Shown here one piece after another: positions 43,871 through 54,807 of a DNA stretch of 64,000 nucleotides. The notes under the pieces are model-generated. The model did not search any database and was not told where the DNA came from. It saw only the letters and a program-made list of their open reading frames with translations. Position 1 is the stretch's first letter; each line of letters starts with the position of its first letter. This DNA comes from Ophiostoma sp. CBS 140.51 (lineage: Eukaryota > Ascomycota > Sordariomycetes > Ophiostomatales > Ophiostomataceae): contig JANSLP010000013.1 of NCBI GenBank assembly GCA_029298735.1, positions 186,001 to 250,000 of the forward strand, written 5' to 3'. Made by a program: the position numbers and the translations under genes.

Positions 43871-46087
43871 CTAGTTCAACTGCGCCAGGTCTGCTTTTGC
43901 CTGCTCGACAAGAGCTCGTGCTTGCCGCAGGTCGCGCAGTTGCTGCCGACGGTCGGCGCCGTCCTGGCCACCCGACACGGCCGCATCGCGCGCCTCGTCG
44001 AGAGCCACCGCAACACTCGTCTCAACAGCCCGCACAGCCTTTCGGCCCTCTTCGCGCACCTCGCCCTCCCAAAACTCGCGAGCCGCCTCCCACTTCTTTT
44101 GCATGCGGCCAAGGCTCCACACGAGACCAACGGCGGCGACGGCACCGGCTTCGTAGGCGCCCGACGATGACATGTACGTCAGCACGGCCAGAGCGGTGGT
44201 CAGACTCGAAGTGCCGACGGTCTGCAGGACAAGCTTTTGTGCGAGCGCCTGCAGCGCCGGGACCGTCTCGTCGAGCAGGTATCGGCGCGTAAAAGCAATA
44301 TGTGTCGGCCACTTTGTGCGGGGGCCTGAGGCAGACGACAAAAGTGCAACAGCATCGGCCGCTCCCTCACTGGGTTCCACCGCGACAACAGGGATCGGGT
44401 ACATGCCGATTTTGGTGGTGTTGCTGCCACCTTCGGCTGTCCTTAGGCCGGCCAACCGCACAGCCTCGTCGATGCGCCCGGCCAGAAACACAACATCCTG
44501 TTCCGCCTGGGGTAGGAACCGCTGCGTCACTAGACCGGACGACAGCATGGTCACGTCGTCGGCGCGCCAGAATAGCTTCCACCAGCCGAGCTTGCGCCAC
44601 CGGCGACCCGAAAAGGCGAGGTTCAGTTGGGTCTGCAGCTCGGCGTGCGCCGACTCGGCCCAATCGGCGAGGCCCGTGTTGAGCGAGGCGAAAGCGCGAG
44701 CGACGGGGATGCCCGACTGCGTAGTGGTGGACGCGGCCACGAGCTTGGCCTCGGCAGACTGAATGCTGGCTAGGGCGTTGCGCAGGACAGAGGCGACGAG
44801 CTGGCGCACGGGCGGCTTTGTGGTACCGTCGGCGCGGTGGAGAGCGCCGTCACGGAGCCAGCGGGTAATGTTGGAGACGCCGCCCTGCATCCAGAGCTGT
44901 TCGTAGGCCTTGGCGTTGGCGACGCTTTCCCGGAAGAGACCAATGGCCTCGTCGGAGGTGGCGACGTCAAACATTGTAATGGGAAGATGCGATGACGTCG
45001 GGGCCTCGGCCACAGGCAGGCGCAGGTTGACGGCGCTCTTCATCTCGGCCGGGTAGGCACTGAGGGGCAGGTTGGCTACGGCGGCGACGCCCAGGAGACC
45101 GTCGGCCACTACGAGAGCCTGGTGGACAGGTGTCGTGACGGGTGTGAAGCGCAGGCCATCTGGCGACGTGGGGATCTCGACGGTGGGCACGAGCACGGTC
45201 TCCTCGAATGTCTCGGTTGTGCCCTCCAGAATATTGGAGGCGGCCGAGGCGGGCGGTGTCGGAACGGTGAGGGACGACTCCATGACGAGAAACTCGAGCT
45301 GGTTGCCGTTGAGGATGGGCGACGAAATCTCAATCTCGGCCAGTCCGTCGTCCTTGTCAAGGCGTAGAGCTCCTCTGGCTGTTCTTGTGCTTTGTGTGGT
45401 GGCTGCTGCCGAGCTCCCCTCTGTCTGCCCCCGGACGCGCACAATCAGCGGCTTCTTCGCGTCATGGCTGGCGAGCTGGGCCTCCCATGGCTGCTCGTCC
45501 TGTAGAGGGTCGGCGAGGATGAGGCGGAGCAGCTCTTTGGCCGACTTGCCTCCGGAGACAGTGGGCGTCGAGGGTGTCCCGGTGAGCCCGAGAATGGCAA
45601 CGCGCACAGACTCTTGGCCGGCAGGTTGTTGTAGACTGCGAATGGCAAGCTGGAGGCGCGATATATTAAGGAGCACGCCGGCCTGTTGCTGGAGAGCGTT
45701 CAAAGTGTCGGCGAGGTCGGCGCGAATCTGCGCCGAGGATCGTGGTTGTAGCGGTTCGGGTTCTTCTACCACCACTGCTGGTTCGGTAGGTTCTGCTGCT
45801 GCTGTCGCTGTGGATGCGCGTCGCCGTGCTATTAATTGCTGTCTGTCGGCGAGGAGGGCGTGTGTTCGAGGTCTTGAAGATATCGCGTTGCGTTGTTGAA
45901 GGGAGCAGAAAAGACACGCTTGTGATGCCCGTAATGTCGTCGTTAACCGAGCTTGTGCTTGTGATGTGAGGAGGGACTGGCCATGACCCAGGATCGGCCG
46001 TAGCCGAAGTCGGGGTGGCATCGTGGCGGCGAATTGACGTGTTGTGCCGATTGTGTGGTGTCGATGTTGTCGAGGGATAAAAGACAA
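43871..46087 (-). CDS. mmc1: Mitochondrial Mmc1-like (dynamin-superfamily-related) inner-membrane protein
   Basis: Single exon, 738 residues from ATG 46087; an internal ATG 22 codons later (MPPRLRLRP) is an alternative. The N-terminus is Arg/Ala/Ser-rich without acidic residues, a mitochondrial presequence. Then come a helix with IRADLADTLNALQQQAG, a GTPase-like strand VRVAILGLTG with a degenerate loop (no GxxxxGKS), and SAKELLRLILADPL. Near residues 640-690 a hydrophobic pair (LTTALAVLTYM, AGAVAAVGLVWSLG) is followed by a charged helix. This layout matches fungal Mmc1, a mitochondrial protein related to the dynamin superfamily that lacks a working GTP site and is linked to crista organisation. 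Family assignment rests on recall of the pattern, so moderate confidence. Confidence 0.62.
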   Translation of the reverse strand: MSFIPRQHRHHTIGTTRQFAATMPPRLRLRPILGHGQSLLTSQAQARLTTTLRASQACLFCSLQQRNAISSRPRTHALLADRQQLIARRRASTATAAAEPTEPAVVVEEPEPLQPRSSAQIRADLADTLNALQQQAGVLLNISRLQLAIRSLQQPAGQESVRVAILGLTGTPSTPTVSGGKSAKELLRLILADPLQDEQPWEAQLASHDAKKPLIVRVRGQTEGSSAAATTQSTRTARGALRLDKDDGLAEIEISSPILNGNQLEFLVMESSLTVPTPPASAASNILEGTTETFEETVLVPTVEIPTSPDGLRFTPVTTPVHQALVVADGLLGVAAVANLPLSAYPAEMKSAVNLRLPVAEAPTSSHLPITMFDVATSDEAIGLFRESVANAKAYEQLWMQGGVSNITRWLRDGALHRADGTTKPPVRQLVASVLRNALASIQSAEAKLVAASTTTQSGIPVARAFASLNTGLADWAESAHAELQTQLNLAFSGRRWRKLGWWKLFWRADDVTMLSSGLVTQRFLPQAEQDVVFLAGRIDEAVRLAGLRTAEGGSNTTKIGMYPIPVVAVEPSEGAADAVALLSSASGPRTKWPTHIAFTRRYLLDETVPALQALAQKLVLQTVGTSSLTTALAVLTYMSSSGAYEAGAVAAVGLVWSLGRMQKKWEAAREFWEGEVREEGRKAVRAVETSVAVALDEARDAAVSGGQDGADRRQQLRDLRQARALVEQAKADLAQLN

Positions 46088-46708
46088 CGACGAAAGTCAA
46101 AAGTGAAGCCAGAAGCGCGAAGCTTTTTTCCGCGCAGCCGATTTTCAGTGCACTATGGCGTAGGTACTTACTCTTTCTCCTGCTGTTACTAACTGTACTG
46201 TAGCGCGTCCAGGCCAGGCCCCGCTGGAGCTACCCATTTTAGGCGGCTTTCTCCGGTTGCAGTCCAACATGTTCCCGTTGACATCATGGCCGTTGGTTGC
46301 AACGGCTGTATTGGCTTCAACAAAAAATCTGAAATAAATCACGACGGTCAATTCATCTGATTCTTTCGTATCAGACTCGTCTTCATCTTCTTTCAAGTTT
46401 GTTCTTCAGCTTATTTGTAGCTACATCTCGACCATCAATCCAAGGACGCAAGTCACACGTGACATTGCCCCACAGTGGCTAAGAGCTGTCTCTTACCCTT
46501 GTTCTCCTTGTTCCCTTTTGCCACATAACTGACAACGAAATGCTATTGATTTCCCTAAACGACAGCACGACCACCGCCACCAAACATCTTCAGCTCAGGT
46601 CTCCTTTCCACTTCCTAGGATACCTTTCGACGTTCGACCACCTCATACACTCCAACAACACACACCCAATGCTCAGCACCCGCATGAGCATACCCTATTC
46701 TTAGACCA
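46088..46708. promoter_or_regulatory. Divergent promoter region between the Mmc1-like gene and swa2
   Basis: About 620 bp. It includes GTCACACGTGAC at 46453-46464, an inverted GTCAC/GTGAC repeat containing a CACGTG core, and a C/A-rich leader before swa2. No gene is seen. Confidence 0.4.
46453..46464. promoter_or_regulatory. Inverted GTCAC/GTGAC with CACGTG core
   Basis: GTCAC and GTGAC arms flank two bases, embedding CACGTG, about 250 bp upstream of the swa2 start and 370 bp from the Mmc1-like start. It resembles a bHLH (Cbf1/Cpf1-type) site; the factor is inferred only. Confidence 0.3.
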
Positions 46709-49700
46709 ATGGACGACCTCTCAGGCCTGGACTGGTCCTCCAGCAGCTCGACGAACAACAACAACAACAACAAGAAGCCGACTCTCGCTGCCCAGTCGGC
46801 CGCTTTTGGTTCTGCTGCCTCGTCATATCCATCGCTGCGACCAACACCACCTCCCGGCAGTCTGGGTGTAGGCTCGGGCCGTAACACGCCTCTATCGAAC
46901 CTCTCGGCTCAGGGATCCGGTGCATCGACGGGTGCGAGACAGCCGCCCACCACGACAACAAAGCCCGGCCAGGACAGCTTCAGCGGTCTCTTCAACTCGG
47001 CTGCCAGCAAGAACACAGCCAACCTCAGCCTGCGCGAGCAGCAGGAGCGCTTGAATGCGGAGAAGCGACGCAAAGAAGAAGAAAAGCGCAAGCAGGCCGA
47101 GGCCAACTATGGCAGCAATGGACAGTTCTTTGACATTTTGGGGCGCGGCGTAGGCAGTGGTGTTGGTTCGGCGGGGACATCGCGAACGGGATCGCCTGCA
47201 CTAGCACCGCCTTCAGGGGCCTCTATCTCTCGAGGACCTTCACCTCTAAACGGGAGTGGAAACAGTGGCGGCAGCGGCGACGACGACTTGTTTGCCGCGT
47301 TCAATGCCGACACCAAGGTCGACCAGGCCAGCCACTTCCCGCCGACCAGCAACCAGCCGCAATCGGGCAAATCGACGCCAGCAAACGCCGCCGCTCTCGA
47401 CCTCAGCAACCCCAGCGCCTGGGCCAAACCGCCGACACCGAGAAACGGAACGGGTGTCGGTGCCACACAACAGACCACGAATGCACTAGACGACGACGAT
47501 CCATTCGGGCTGAACCAGCTGCAGGCACGGACAGCGGCTGCCCCGCCCCTACCCGCCGCGACTGCGAACACCGCTGAAGACGACGACGATTTCCTCGGCG
47601 ACCTGGCCAAACCCGTGGAGGAGGTGCGGCGGAAGACAGAGGCGCAGCGGCAGCAAGAAGAAGAGCAACAACGGCAGCAACAACAGCAGCAACGGAGACA
47701 GAGACGGCCCGAGCCGGGCAAGCCCATTGAAGGACCTGACTCGGACTCGGACTCGGACTCTGGCGCAGGGGGCGTCACAAAAACAGGCGACCCCAAGCTC
47801 GACCATTCTATTGCACAACTGGTCGATTACGGCTTCAGCGCCCAAGATGCACGGAGGGCCTTGTCTGAAAGCGGGCGCGGGTACGACGTGCAGGCAGCTG
47901 TCAATTGGCTGCTCGACGAGGCGCACCGGAAATCCAAGGAGAAGGCCAGCGGCAAACAGGGCGGTGGCGGCGCGGGCCAACTGCGAGCAGAAGAGAGTGC
48001 CAGCCGGACCTCGAGCCGTAATAGAGGACAAGGTGGTGGTCCGACATGGATGCGCGATGCCGAAATCGAAGGCTTCCCCAGCCGAGGCGACAACCGGTCT
48101 CCCGCGAGCGGCGGCGACGTCGACTTTGCCAAGCAGGCCGCCGCTATGGGCACAAGCTTCCTCAAGTCGGCCAATTCGCTGTGGAAGACGGGCCAGAAGC
48201 AGCTGCAAAAGGCCGTGCAGGACTTCCAGCAAGAAGGCGGTGACCCCAACCAACCGAAATGGATGCGGTCAGCAGCGGCAGGCCAGGACCACATGAACGC
48301 CGCACCACGCGACGACGGCGAGTCTAGAAGACGGCGCGCTGCGGCAGCTGCATCGGCATCGGCAGCATCGGCCTCGGCCACGGACGAGGCGATGATGCTC
48401 GAGTCAGGCGCACGGCCAGACCGGAGACAACAGCAGAGCTCTTCGCGCAACCACAACCCCGCAGCAGCGGCAGTAGCACACCTGTCCGAGCCGCGGTTCC
48501 GTAACGAGAGCCAACCGTCGTCGAGAGGACAGTCACCTGCTGGCGGTTTTGCTTCTGACGGCCCATTAAGCCGGAACAGCCCTGTTCCACGGTGGCAGCA
48601 GCAGGGTGCCGGTGGTGCTGATCCTCGAGCACGGCTCACTAAGCAGGCCATCGAGGAGGAGAGCGCACAATCCTATGTCAGCCCTGCTCGTCGACGCAAA
48701 GCTGCAGGCACGTCATCTCCGGCTCCAGAAGCAAGCAAGCCCAAGGCAGATGCACCGCTTGAAGGTGATCTGCTGTCCAACTCGACGGCTCTGCCACAAC
48801 GGCCAGCGCCTCAGCAGCGCCCATCAGGTGGTGCGGCTGTAGGCACCTCTACTGGCCGTCCAACACCGCGCGCCACGCCGAGCCCGCGGCCGCCTAAGGT
48901 GGCCCGCCAAGTGCCCGCCGTCAACTCGTTTGTCCTCAAAGCGTCGGCTAAGCATCGCGCTGACGGTGCCGCCCACTTTAAGCGAGGCGACTATGCGGCC
49001 GCGCACGCTTCCTATGCTGCATCGTTGACCGACATTCCGCAATCACACCCTCTGCTGGTCGTCCTCTACTGCAACCGCGCACTGACAGCACTCAAGACCG
49101 GCGAGCCGCGGCAGGCCGTGGCCGATGCTGACTCGGCGCTGGTTGTCATTGGCCCCGGCAAGGGCGAGGGCGAGTCTGTTTCCCTAGAAGACGGCACGGG
49201 CGAAACGCGCGACCTGCGCGACCTCTATGGTAAAGCCATGACGCGCAAGGCCGAGGCGCTCGAGCAAATGGAGAAGTGGGGCGAGGCCGGCCAGGTGTGG
49301 CAGCAGTGTGTAGAGAGCGGCGTGGGCGGTGCGACGGCAATTGCGGGTCGGCAGCGGTGCCAGACGGCGCTGAAGCCGAAGCCCAAGGCGGCGGCGCCAG
49401 TATCACGACCTGCGTCGAAGCCCGCGACGCCACGGCCCACAGCCGGCAGTGCTTTGGGCAGTCTTGCCGGCAGCGGGAGTGGCACGGCCACACCCACGTC
49501 CGCGAGCGGCCGCGACTTTGAAGCCGTCCAGCGCCTGCGTGCCGCCAACGAGGCCGCTGCCCGTGAAGACTCGGAGAAGCTGGGTCTGCTGGACCAAGTC
49601 GATGCTCGTGTCGCCTCGTGGCGCGACGGCAAAAAGGACAACCTGCGTGCTTTGCTTGGTTCCCTCGAAAAAGTCCTGTGGGAGGGCAGCGGGTGGAAAC

Positions 49701-49885
49701 CCGTGGGACTGCACGAGCTGGTGATGCCCAACAAGGTCAAGATTATCTATATGCGCGCGATTGGCAAGACGCATCCGGACAAGCTGCCGCAGGATGCGTC
49801 GACCGAGATCCGCATGATTGCGGGCACGGTCTTTGCCACGCTCAACGAGAGCTGGGATAAGTTCAAGGCGGACAATAAGATGTAG
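46709..49885 (+). CDS. swa2: Auxilin-like clathrin uncoating factor Swa2
   Basis: Single exon, 1058 residues. Order: an Asn/Ser-rich N-terminus with acidic DDD-F/L-type clathrin-binding-like motifs (DDDLFAAF, DDDDPFGL, DDDDFLGDL); a Gln/Arg-rich coiled segment; a UBA domain at about 361-405 (DPKLDHSIAQLVDYGFSAQDA...AVNWLLDEA); a long disordered region; a TPR domain at about 745-870 (AKHRADGAAHFKRGDYAAAHASY, LYCNRALTALKTGE); and a C-terminal J domain with HPD at about 1022-1024. UBA + TPR + J is the exact layout of yeast Swa2/auxilin, which recruits Hsp70 to strip clathrin coats from vesicles. The protein is longer than yeast Swa2, mostly through disordered linkers. Confidence 0.92.
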   Translation: MDDLSGLDWSSSSSTNNNNNNKKPTLAAQSAAFGSAASSYPSLRPTPPPGSLGVGSGRNTPLSNLSAQGSGASTGARQPPTTTTKPGQDSFSGLFNSAASKNTANLSLREQQERLNAEKRRKEEEKRKQAEANYGSNGQFFDILGRGVGSGVGSAGTSRTGSPALAPPSGASISRGPSPLNGSGNSGGSGDDDLFAAFNADTKVDQASHFPPTSNQPQSGKSTPANAAALDLSNPSAWAKPPTPRNGTGVGATQQTTNALDDDDPFGLNQLQARTAAAPPLPAATANTAEDDDDFLGDLAKPVEEVRRKTEAQRQQEEEQQRQQQQQQRRQRRPEPGKPIEGPDSDSDSDSGAGGVTKTGDPKLDHSIAQLVDYGFSAQDARRALSESGRGYDVQAAVNWLLDEAHRKSKEKASGKQGGGGAGQLRAEESASRTSSRNRGQGGGPTWMRDAEIEGFPSRGDNRSPASGGDVDFAKQAAAMGTSFLKSANSLWKTGQKQLQKAVQDFQQEGGDPNQPKWMRSAAAGQDHMNAAPRDDGESRRRRAAAAASASAASASATDEAMMLESGARPDRRQQQSSSRNHNPAAAAVAHLSEPRFRNESQPSSRGQSPAGGFASDGPLSRNSPVPRWQQQGAGGADPRARLTKQAIEEESAQSYVSPARRRKAAGTSSPAPEASKPKADAPLEGDLLSNSTALPQRPAPQQRPSGGAAVGTSTGRPTPRATPSPRPPKVARQVPAVNSFVLKASAKHRADGAAHFKRGDYAAAHASYAASLTDIPQSHPLLVVLYCNRALTALKTGEPRQAVADADSALVVIGPGKGEGESVSLEDGTGETRDLRDLYGKAMTRKAEALEQMEKWGEAGQVWQQCVESGVGGATAIAGRQRCQTALKPKPKAAAPVSRPASKPATPRPTAGSALGSLAGSGSGTATPTSASGRDFEAVQRLRAANEAAAREDSEKLGLLDQVDARVASWRDGKKDNLRALLGSLEKVLWEGSGWKPVGLHELVMPNKVKIIYMRAIGKTHPDKLPQDASTEIRMIAGTVFATLNESWDKFKADNKM

Positions 49886-50245
49886 GCGCAGTCTGCGTAG
49901 CAGGCAGAGAAATATGACGTAGAAAACTACAGAACAGGATACTTAGACTAGCGACATTATGAGTATGAATTGCATGCATGTGCGTGTCTTATTGGATATA
50001 GGATACATCAAGAACAAAGACTAAGAGAAGAGATGAATACGTTGTATGAAAGACTACCCGAGATATAGAAAAAGCCAATTCGCTATGCTAAAGACATGTT
50101 GCTGTACGCCGTGTTGTTTGTAGAGACAGACGTCGTTGTCGTCTGTCGTGATCGGTTGTTGAGGTGGATGTACTCGCTCCGCTCGTAGAGATTGCTGGTC
50201 CTCACTCGCTTTTGCTCGTTCGATTGTTCGCTCGCTCGCTCGCTC
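49886..50245. other. Convergent 3' region between swa2 and ubc7
   Basis: 360 bp, A/T-rich, presumed 3' UTRs. A (CTCG)n-like run, CGCTCGCTCGCTCGCT, sits near 50228-50245. No gene is seen. Confidence 0.4.
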
Positions 50246-50746
50246 TCACAAGCCCAGCATCGACAAAACATTTGCACGCACTTTCGCATCATACTCTTCC
50301 CGCCGCTCCCGCCACATCTTGGCCGCCTCCACATTCGCAGGGCTCTCGTCATTGGGTTCGGCTAGCATGCTCATCACACTAATCAAAATCTTCTCGACGC
50401 TCTGCACGGGCGACCACCGCTCCGAGGCGTGCTCGTAGTGGTTCGGGTCGTCACCGGGCGGGTGCAAAATGGAGATGCACACGAGACCAGAAGCATAGAC
50501 GTTGGGGTGCCACACTTCACAGCCGACAAAGCGCATCGTCGGCGGGACCAGCGGATAGTCCTTGGGGAACTTGAGCTCAGCGGGGAAGACGCCGCCTTCA
50601 AAAGGGGTGCCCTCGGGACCCTGGATGACGGCCTCCCAAGTCAGCATGTCGTCTTCCGACACGGGACCCGCGGTGATGCCTTCGGGGGGGCCATTCGTCA
50701 AAGTCCGGTACTCCTGCAGGAGGCGGCGGTGGGCGGTGGACGTCAT
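50246..50746 (-). CDS. ubc7: Ubiquitin-conjugating enzyme E2, Ubc7/UBE2G2 type
   Basis: Single exon, 166 residues, the normal family length. The UBC fold is clear: TPFEGGVFPAELKFPKDYPLVPP, HPNVYASGLVCIS with active-site Cys90, and the acidic loop insert HPPGDDPNHYEHASERW that marks the Ubc7/UBE2G branch. Ubc7 works at the ER surface with Cue1-type anchors and Hrd1/Doa10 ligases in ER-associated degradation. Its promoter contains CACGTG at 50927, and its 3' end converges with swa2. Confidence 0.95.
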   Translation of the reverse strand: MTSTAHRRLLQEYRTLTNGPPEGITAGPVSEDDMLTWEAVIQGPEGTPFEGGVFPAELKFPKDYPLVPPTMRFVGCEVWHPNVYASGLVCISILHPPGDDPNHYEHASERWSPVQSVEKILISVMSMLAEPNDESPANVEAAKMWRERREEYDAKVRANVLSMLGL

Positions 50747-53700
50747 GGTGGGGTGTGTCGAGTAAAAGTAGAGATCTTAGAGAGGTTATAAAGACTCGGA
50801 ATTGTGCGTGGATGAAGCTCGGGCGACGTACGAGTGTCGTTGTGGTTGAGGTGAAGTCGGATGTTGAAGTAGCTTGTTGCGGTGATGGACGGAACAGGTG
50901 GCTTCGGTCTAAAGCCGGAGTATGGTCACGTGCTGCGCGCTACGTCATGTCTACGAAAGATAGGCACTTCACAAAGTACACTGGACACAACCAGCCGTTC
51001 ACAACACGCTTCAAGTATTCGTATCCTAACCCAACTTCAGTAAAAAAACTATAGACTTTGGTGCTATTTGAATCTTATAGGATATTTAATATGATCATTT
51101 CGGTAAAAGGTAACCAAGTAAGACATCTTTAATGCTGTCGTGTCCAAGTACTTCGGAGACCCCCTGCCAACAGCAGGTACAAAGGTACAAATGACAGCGC
51201 TGTAATTCAGGTACTTGCCCCTTTTAGACAGGCTCGACAGGCACACCCGCCGCTTGTCAACCCGGCGCATCGTCCCGTCTCTCTTCAGTCTTGTCCAGTT
51301 CTCGTCCCTGTTGAGCACTCTGTTCTGCTCTTTGGTCTCTTCTCTGCATATTGGTTGTGTGGACACTCCCGCCCTCTCGCCACAGAAACCAGGCCGCTCT
51401 TCTTTTGGGACAGAGACAAGCTTCTTGTGTGTTTTGTCTTTTTACTTTATTTTGACTCTTTTTTCCCGGTAGATCAGCCGAGCCGACACCAGACCAGCCA
51501 CCACTATTTTGTCTCTTTTGTCTGTTCTTTGTCTATCTCTTTCATCCCATCCCATCCCATCGCATCTCTTTATCTCACCTGCAAGGTACGGCGCGTTGCT
51601 GCAGAATGCAGCGTGCCGTCCCAGCTTGCTGCTGCCGCTGGCGAAAGCGATGCAAGTCGAGTGAATAACTTGACACCACTTCTGGACGCGGATTGGGCAA
51701 GAGACAGATCAAAGTGGCGTCAGGGGTCAAGTCTTTCTTCAAGGGGGCTCAAAAAGCGCAAAGGACATTTTCAAAAGTGACGACCAACACCTGCGCAAAG
51801 AGCGCAAAGAGCGCCAAATGCACAAAATCCGCTGTTGAAACGTGTTTCAGACCCAGGGCCACCAGGAACAGGGTCGTGCTGGGACGAACCGGCCAACGAC
51901 AGGTCGAAGCAGGGACCCAAGAGGGCCAATAAGAGGTCGAAGACAGGGTCCAGCGGTCAAAGTAGCAGGGATTGTAAACGGCCAGTCGATGCGGCCCCCC
52001 TTTGATCGCTTGGGACTTTGCTTAGACGTCTTGGGTTTTTCTTGGTCTTCTTGGACTTCTTGGACCTCTTGGATTCAATCTCGTCGTCCTTGGCTCCTCT
52101 TTTTGCATCTTTGGTTCTCTGTGGCGGTCCTCATTCTTTTGTCAGTTTTTCGTCACCCGCCTTGACAGATTTCCTTGATTTTCTAGCATGTCTCTCTTCT
52201 ATGGCCCCTTGCCTGTTGAGCGCTGACTTTTGCTGTGATTAGACGGACCTTTTGTTCAGGTTTGTCCACTCACTTCTGGCAAGGGATAACATGGAGCGGC
52301 GTCCCTCATTCTGCATCGCTCGGCGTACTTGCACTTGCTTGCACTTACACCTCACCTCGTCCACTCTCTGGAATGTGGTAGGAACGCCCCTCCCGCCGTC
52401 TTTACGTCGGTGGTTGTCCTCCCTGTAAAACACTCTGTAGATTCTGTGGAAGTCGGGCCCGTCCACCGTGGCACTGTAGTACTGTGGCTGGCCGGGATTG
52501 TAGAGTCCCCAAATCTTTCTCTTCTTCGTTCTTCGAGTTTGTCCCCTCTCTTTGCGACAGGCCTTTGGCACCGCCGTCTGTTTCACACGTCAGACCAAAA
52601 AGGAAACAAAGAGTGCAACCCCGGGAGCCCAGGTGGGTTCTACAAGGACGTGCTCGTTCAAGTTCATCGTCTTCCTTTTGTTCGTCTGCTTCTTCGACGA
52701 GATCCTTGACTGCCCACAAGGTGACTCAGGAACAAGAGACAACGAATGAAGCCGAAATTGGGAAATTGGCCCTGATGTCGTGTGAGGTTGGACAGGACCA
52801 CAAGACCACAAGAACCACGCTCACCTCTCATCAACAAACGGGAGTTGAGAGACAACACATGAGATGTGCTGCACTGCCCACTGTTCACTGTCCAATGCCC
52901 CTCGTCCAAATTTGTCTGCACCACGTCGAGGAAACATATCAGTGTCTTCTCCTCTGCACTAATACGCGAGGAGGATTCAAGGATCAAACAAACATCGTGA
53001 GGTTGTGAGGTCGTGAGGTCTCTCGGTCTTTCTCTTTGCGTCTCTGCGCCTTTTTTATATTTTTATATTACTCTCCTCTCAAATCTCTTTTACCTTCATT
53101 CTTCACCTATTTGCCCCTCTTGTCCATGTGCCCATCATTTTGCCTTGGCTGTGCCTTGGCCTGTATCTATCTGTGTCTTTGCTGTGCCTTTTTGCAGATT
53201 TCCTGGCTGCTGGAACCCTGGAACCACTGAGCATCCAAGGGGATCGCCTGGTTAGGCAGGGCGAAGTCCGTCGATCCACCTTTTTAACAAGAGGGAACCC
53301 CGTCGATCCTATGCTCCTTATTTAGGAAGAAAAGAGTTTAAGTGTAAAGACGAGACGAGATGATGCGCGTAAAGCTGCCGCGCAGACAAGTAAACATTAA
53401 AATACTTCAGCGCCCTTCACCTCTTTTTTGCTGTTTATATCGAGACATCTTAAAACAGCAAACACAAATAGAGTTACTCTTTTTTTTTCACATTTGTTGC
53501 ATTTTCAGTGTGCTTCACCTTTTTTACCCCGGGATCGAGCATGAACTCTGCAACCTCGCGATGGACGTGCACAGACCGTCCACAACACAAAAAATAGAAC
53601 ACCCAAGAACTCGTAAAAGAGGCAAAAGGCAAAAACCAACGCAACCCAGAATCAAAGCGAGGCCAGCCGACGGGCCGTAAAGCAACGCAAAGCATTACAG

Positions 53701-54807
53701 GGCTGAGCCACCAGATCAATCGATCACGCCTCTCTTCTCGTCCCCTTCCTTTATCCCTCGCTGGCTCAACACTCCCCGACTTACCCCTGTCTTCCTTTGC
53801 ACCCAACCACCCCCTGACAAGCACCAACACGACACACGCACCCCCTTGGATCTCTGTTCCTTAATCTATTGCTTTCATGTGTGAGAGGTGAACCCAGCGC
53901 TTGACTGGCACCAACGACGACCGCGTATGTTGCATGGTTTTGCAGTCGTCCTGAGCCCCCAGTCTGTTCCCAGTCCCCATTTTGGGATCTGTAAGTGGTC
54001 CTCTGTCGCGTGTAAATGGGATGCAAATCGTAGCAAAACTGTGTGCACTGTGGTCCCAGATTGCGAGTCTCTCTCTCCACAACCCACAGTCCACACCTCA
54101 CCCACCCCCCAGTCCCCTCCCGTTTCGCCTTTTTGGCCTCTTTCGTTCCTCGCTCCTCTTGGTGTTCCTGTTATTCCTGGTGTTCCCTCTCCTTGGGTGT
54201 TTCCTCCCTTTTTTCGTTTGCTTCACCAAACCCTCGTTCTTTCGTGTCTTTCGTTTCCTTTTTGTTCTTCATCCTGCCCACTCTTTTTGTACTTTCTCTT
54301 TTCCTTCCTTTTTCTGTCCCTTTCCCTTTCCCTTCTTTTGCTTCACCTTTACGGTTCACCCACCTTCTTTTTCGTCCTTCTTTTTTTCACCGCGTGCAAC
54401 ACGCTTGACGGTTGGGATTCTCTTTATAACATCTTCACTTCGATTTCCATTCTTTTTCGGATTCATATCTTCAGCATCTAACAGCATCGCCTTTCTGTTT
54501 TCTCACTCATTTTTTCTGCTTCGTCGTGTTGATCGCACTCGTTTGTTTACTGCATCTATCATTCATATTCTCGATTTACTCAACTCATCTCGCGATATCG
54601 AGTATCGCTCCTTCTACAAACTTCAGATTCTTCCCCATTAGGCAGGAACCTCATACCTTCTCGATTCGGAAACTACAACTACAAGCCGACGACATCGCAC
54701 CTTCCACGACGACTCGACTGTACTTTCCTAAACAGGAAACACACGCCCGCCCTTTTCAAACATCACCACTTTCATTTTTAGAACCTCCTTTTCTACAAAC
54801 ACTTAAA
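50747..54807. other. Gene-poor region of about 4 kb upstream of the DUF1996 gene
   Basis: The numerous short frames are low-complexity and overlapping; none has a domain. 51200-52250 and 53900-54800 are strongly C/T-rich on the plus strand, including TCCCATCCCATCCCATCCCA near 51546 and repeated TTCTTGGACTTCTTGGAC-like units near 52030-52075. This may include a long 5' leader of the DUF1996 gene. No transposon or RNA gene is supportable. Confidence 0.45.
50927..50932. promoter_or_regulatory. CACGTG upstream of ubc7
   Basis: GGTCACGTGCTG lies about 180 bp upstream of the ubc7 start, a third CACGTG core in a promoter within this window. Function is inferred only. Confidence 0.25.

Noticed and set aside
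45072..45899. 275-codon plus-strand frame opposite the Mmc1-like gene
   Set aside because: Antisense shadow without a domain; the minus-strand protein has a presequence and family motifs.
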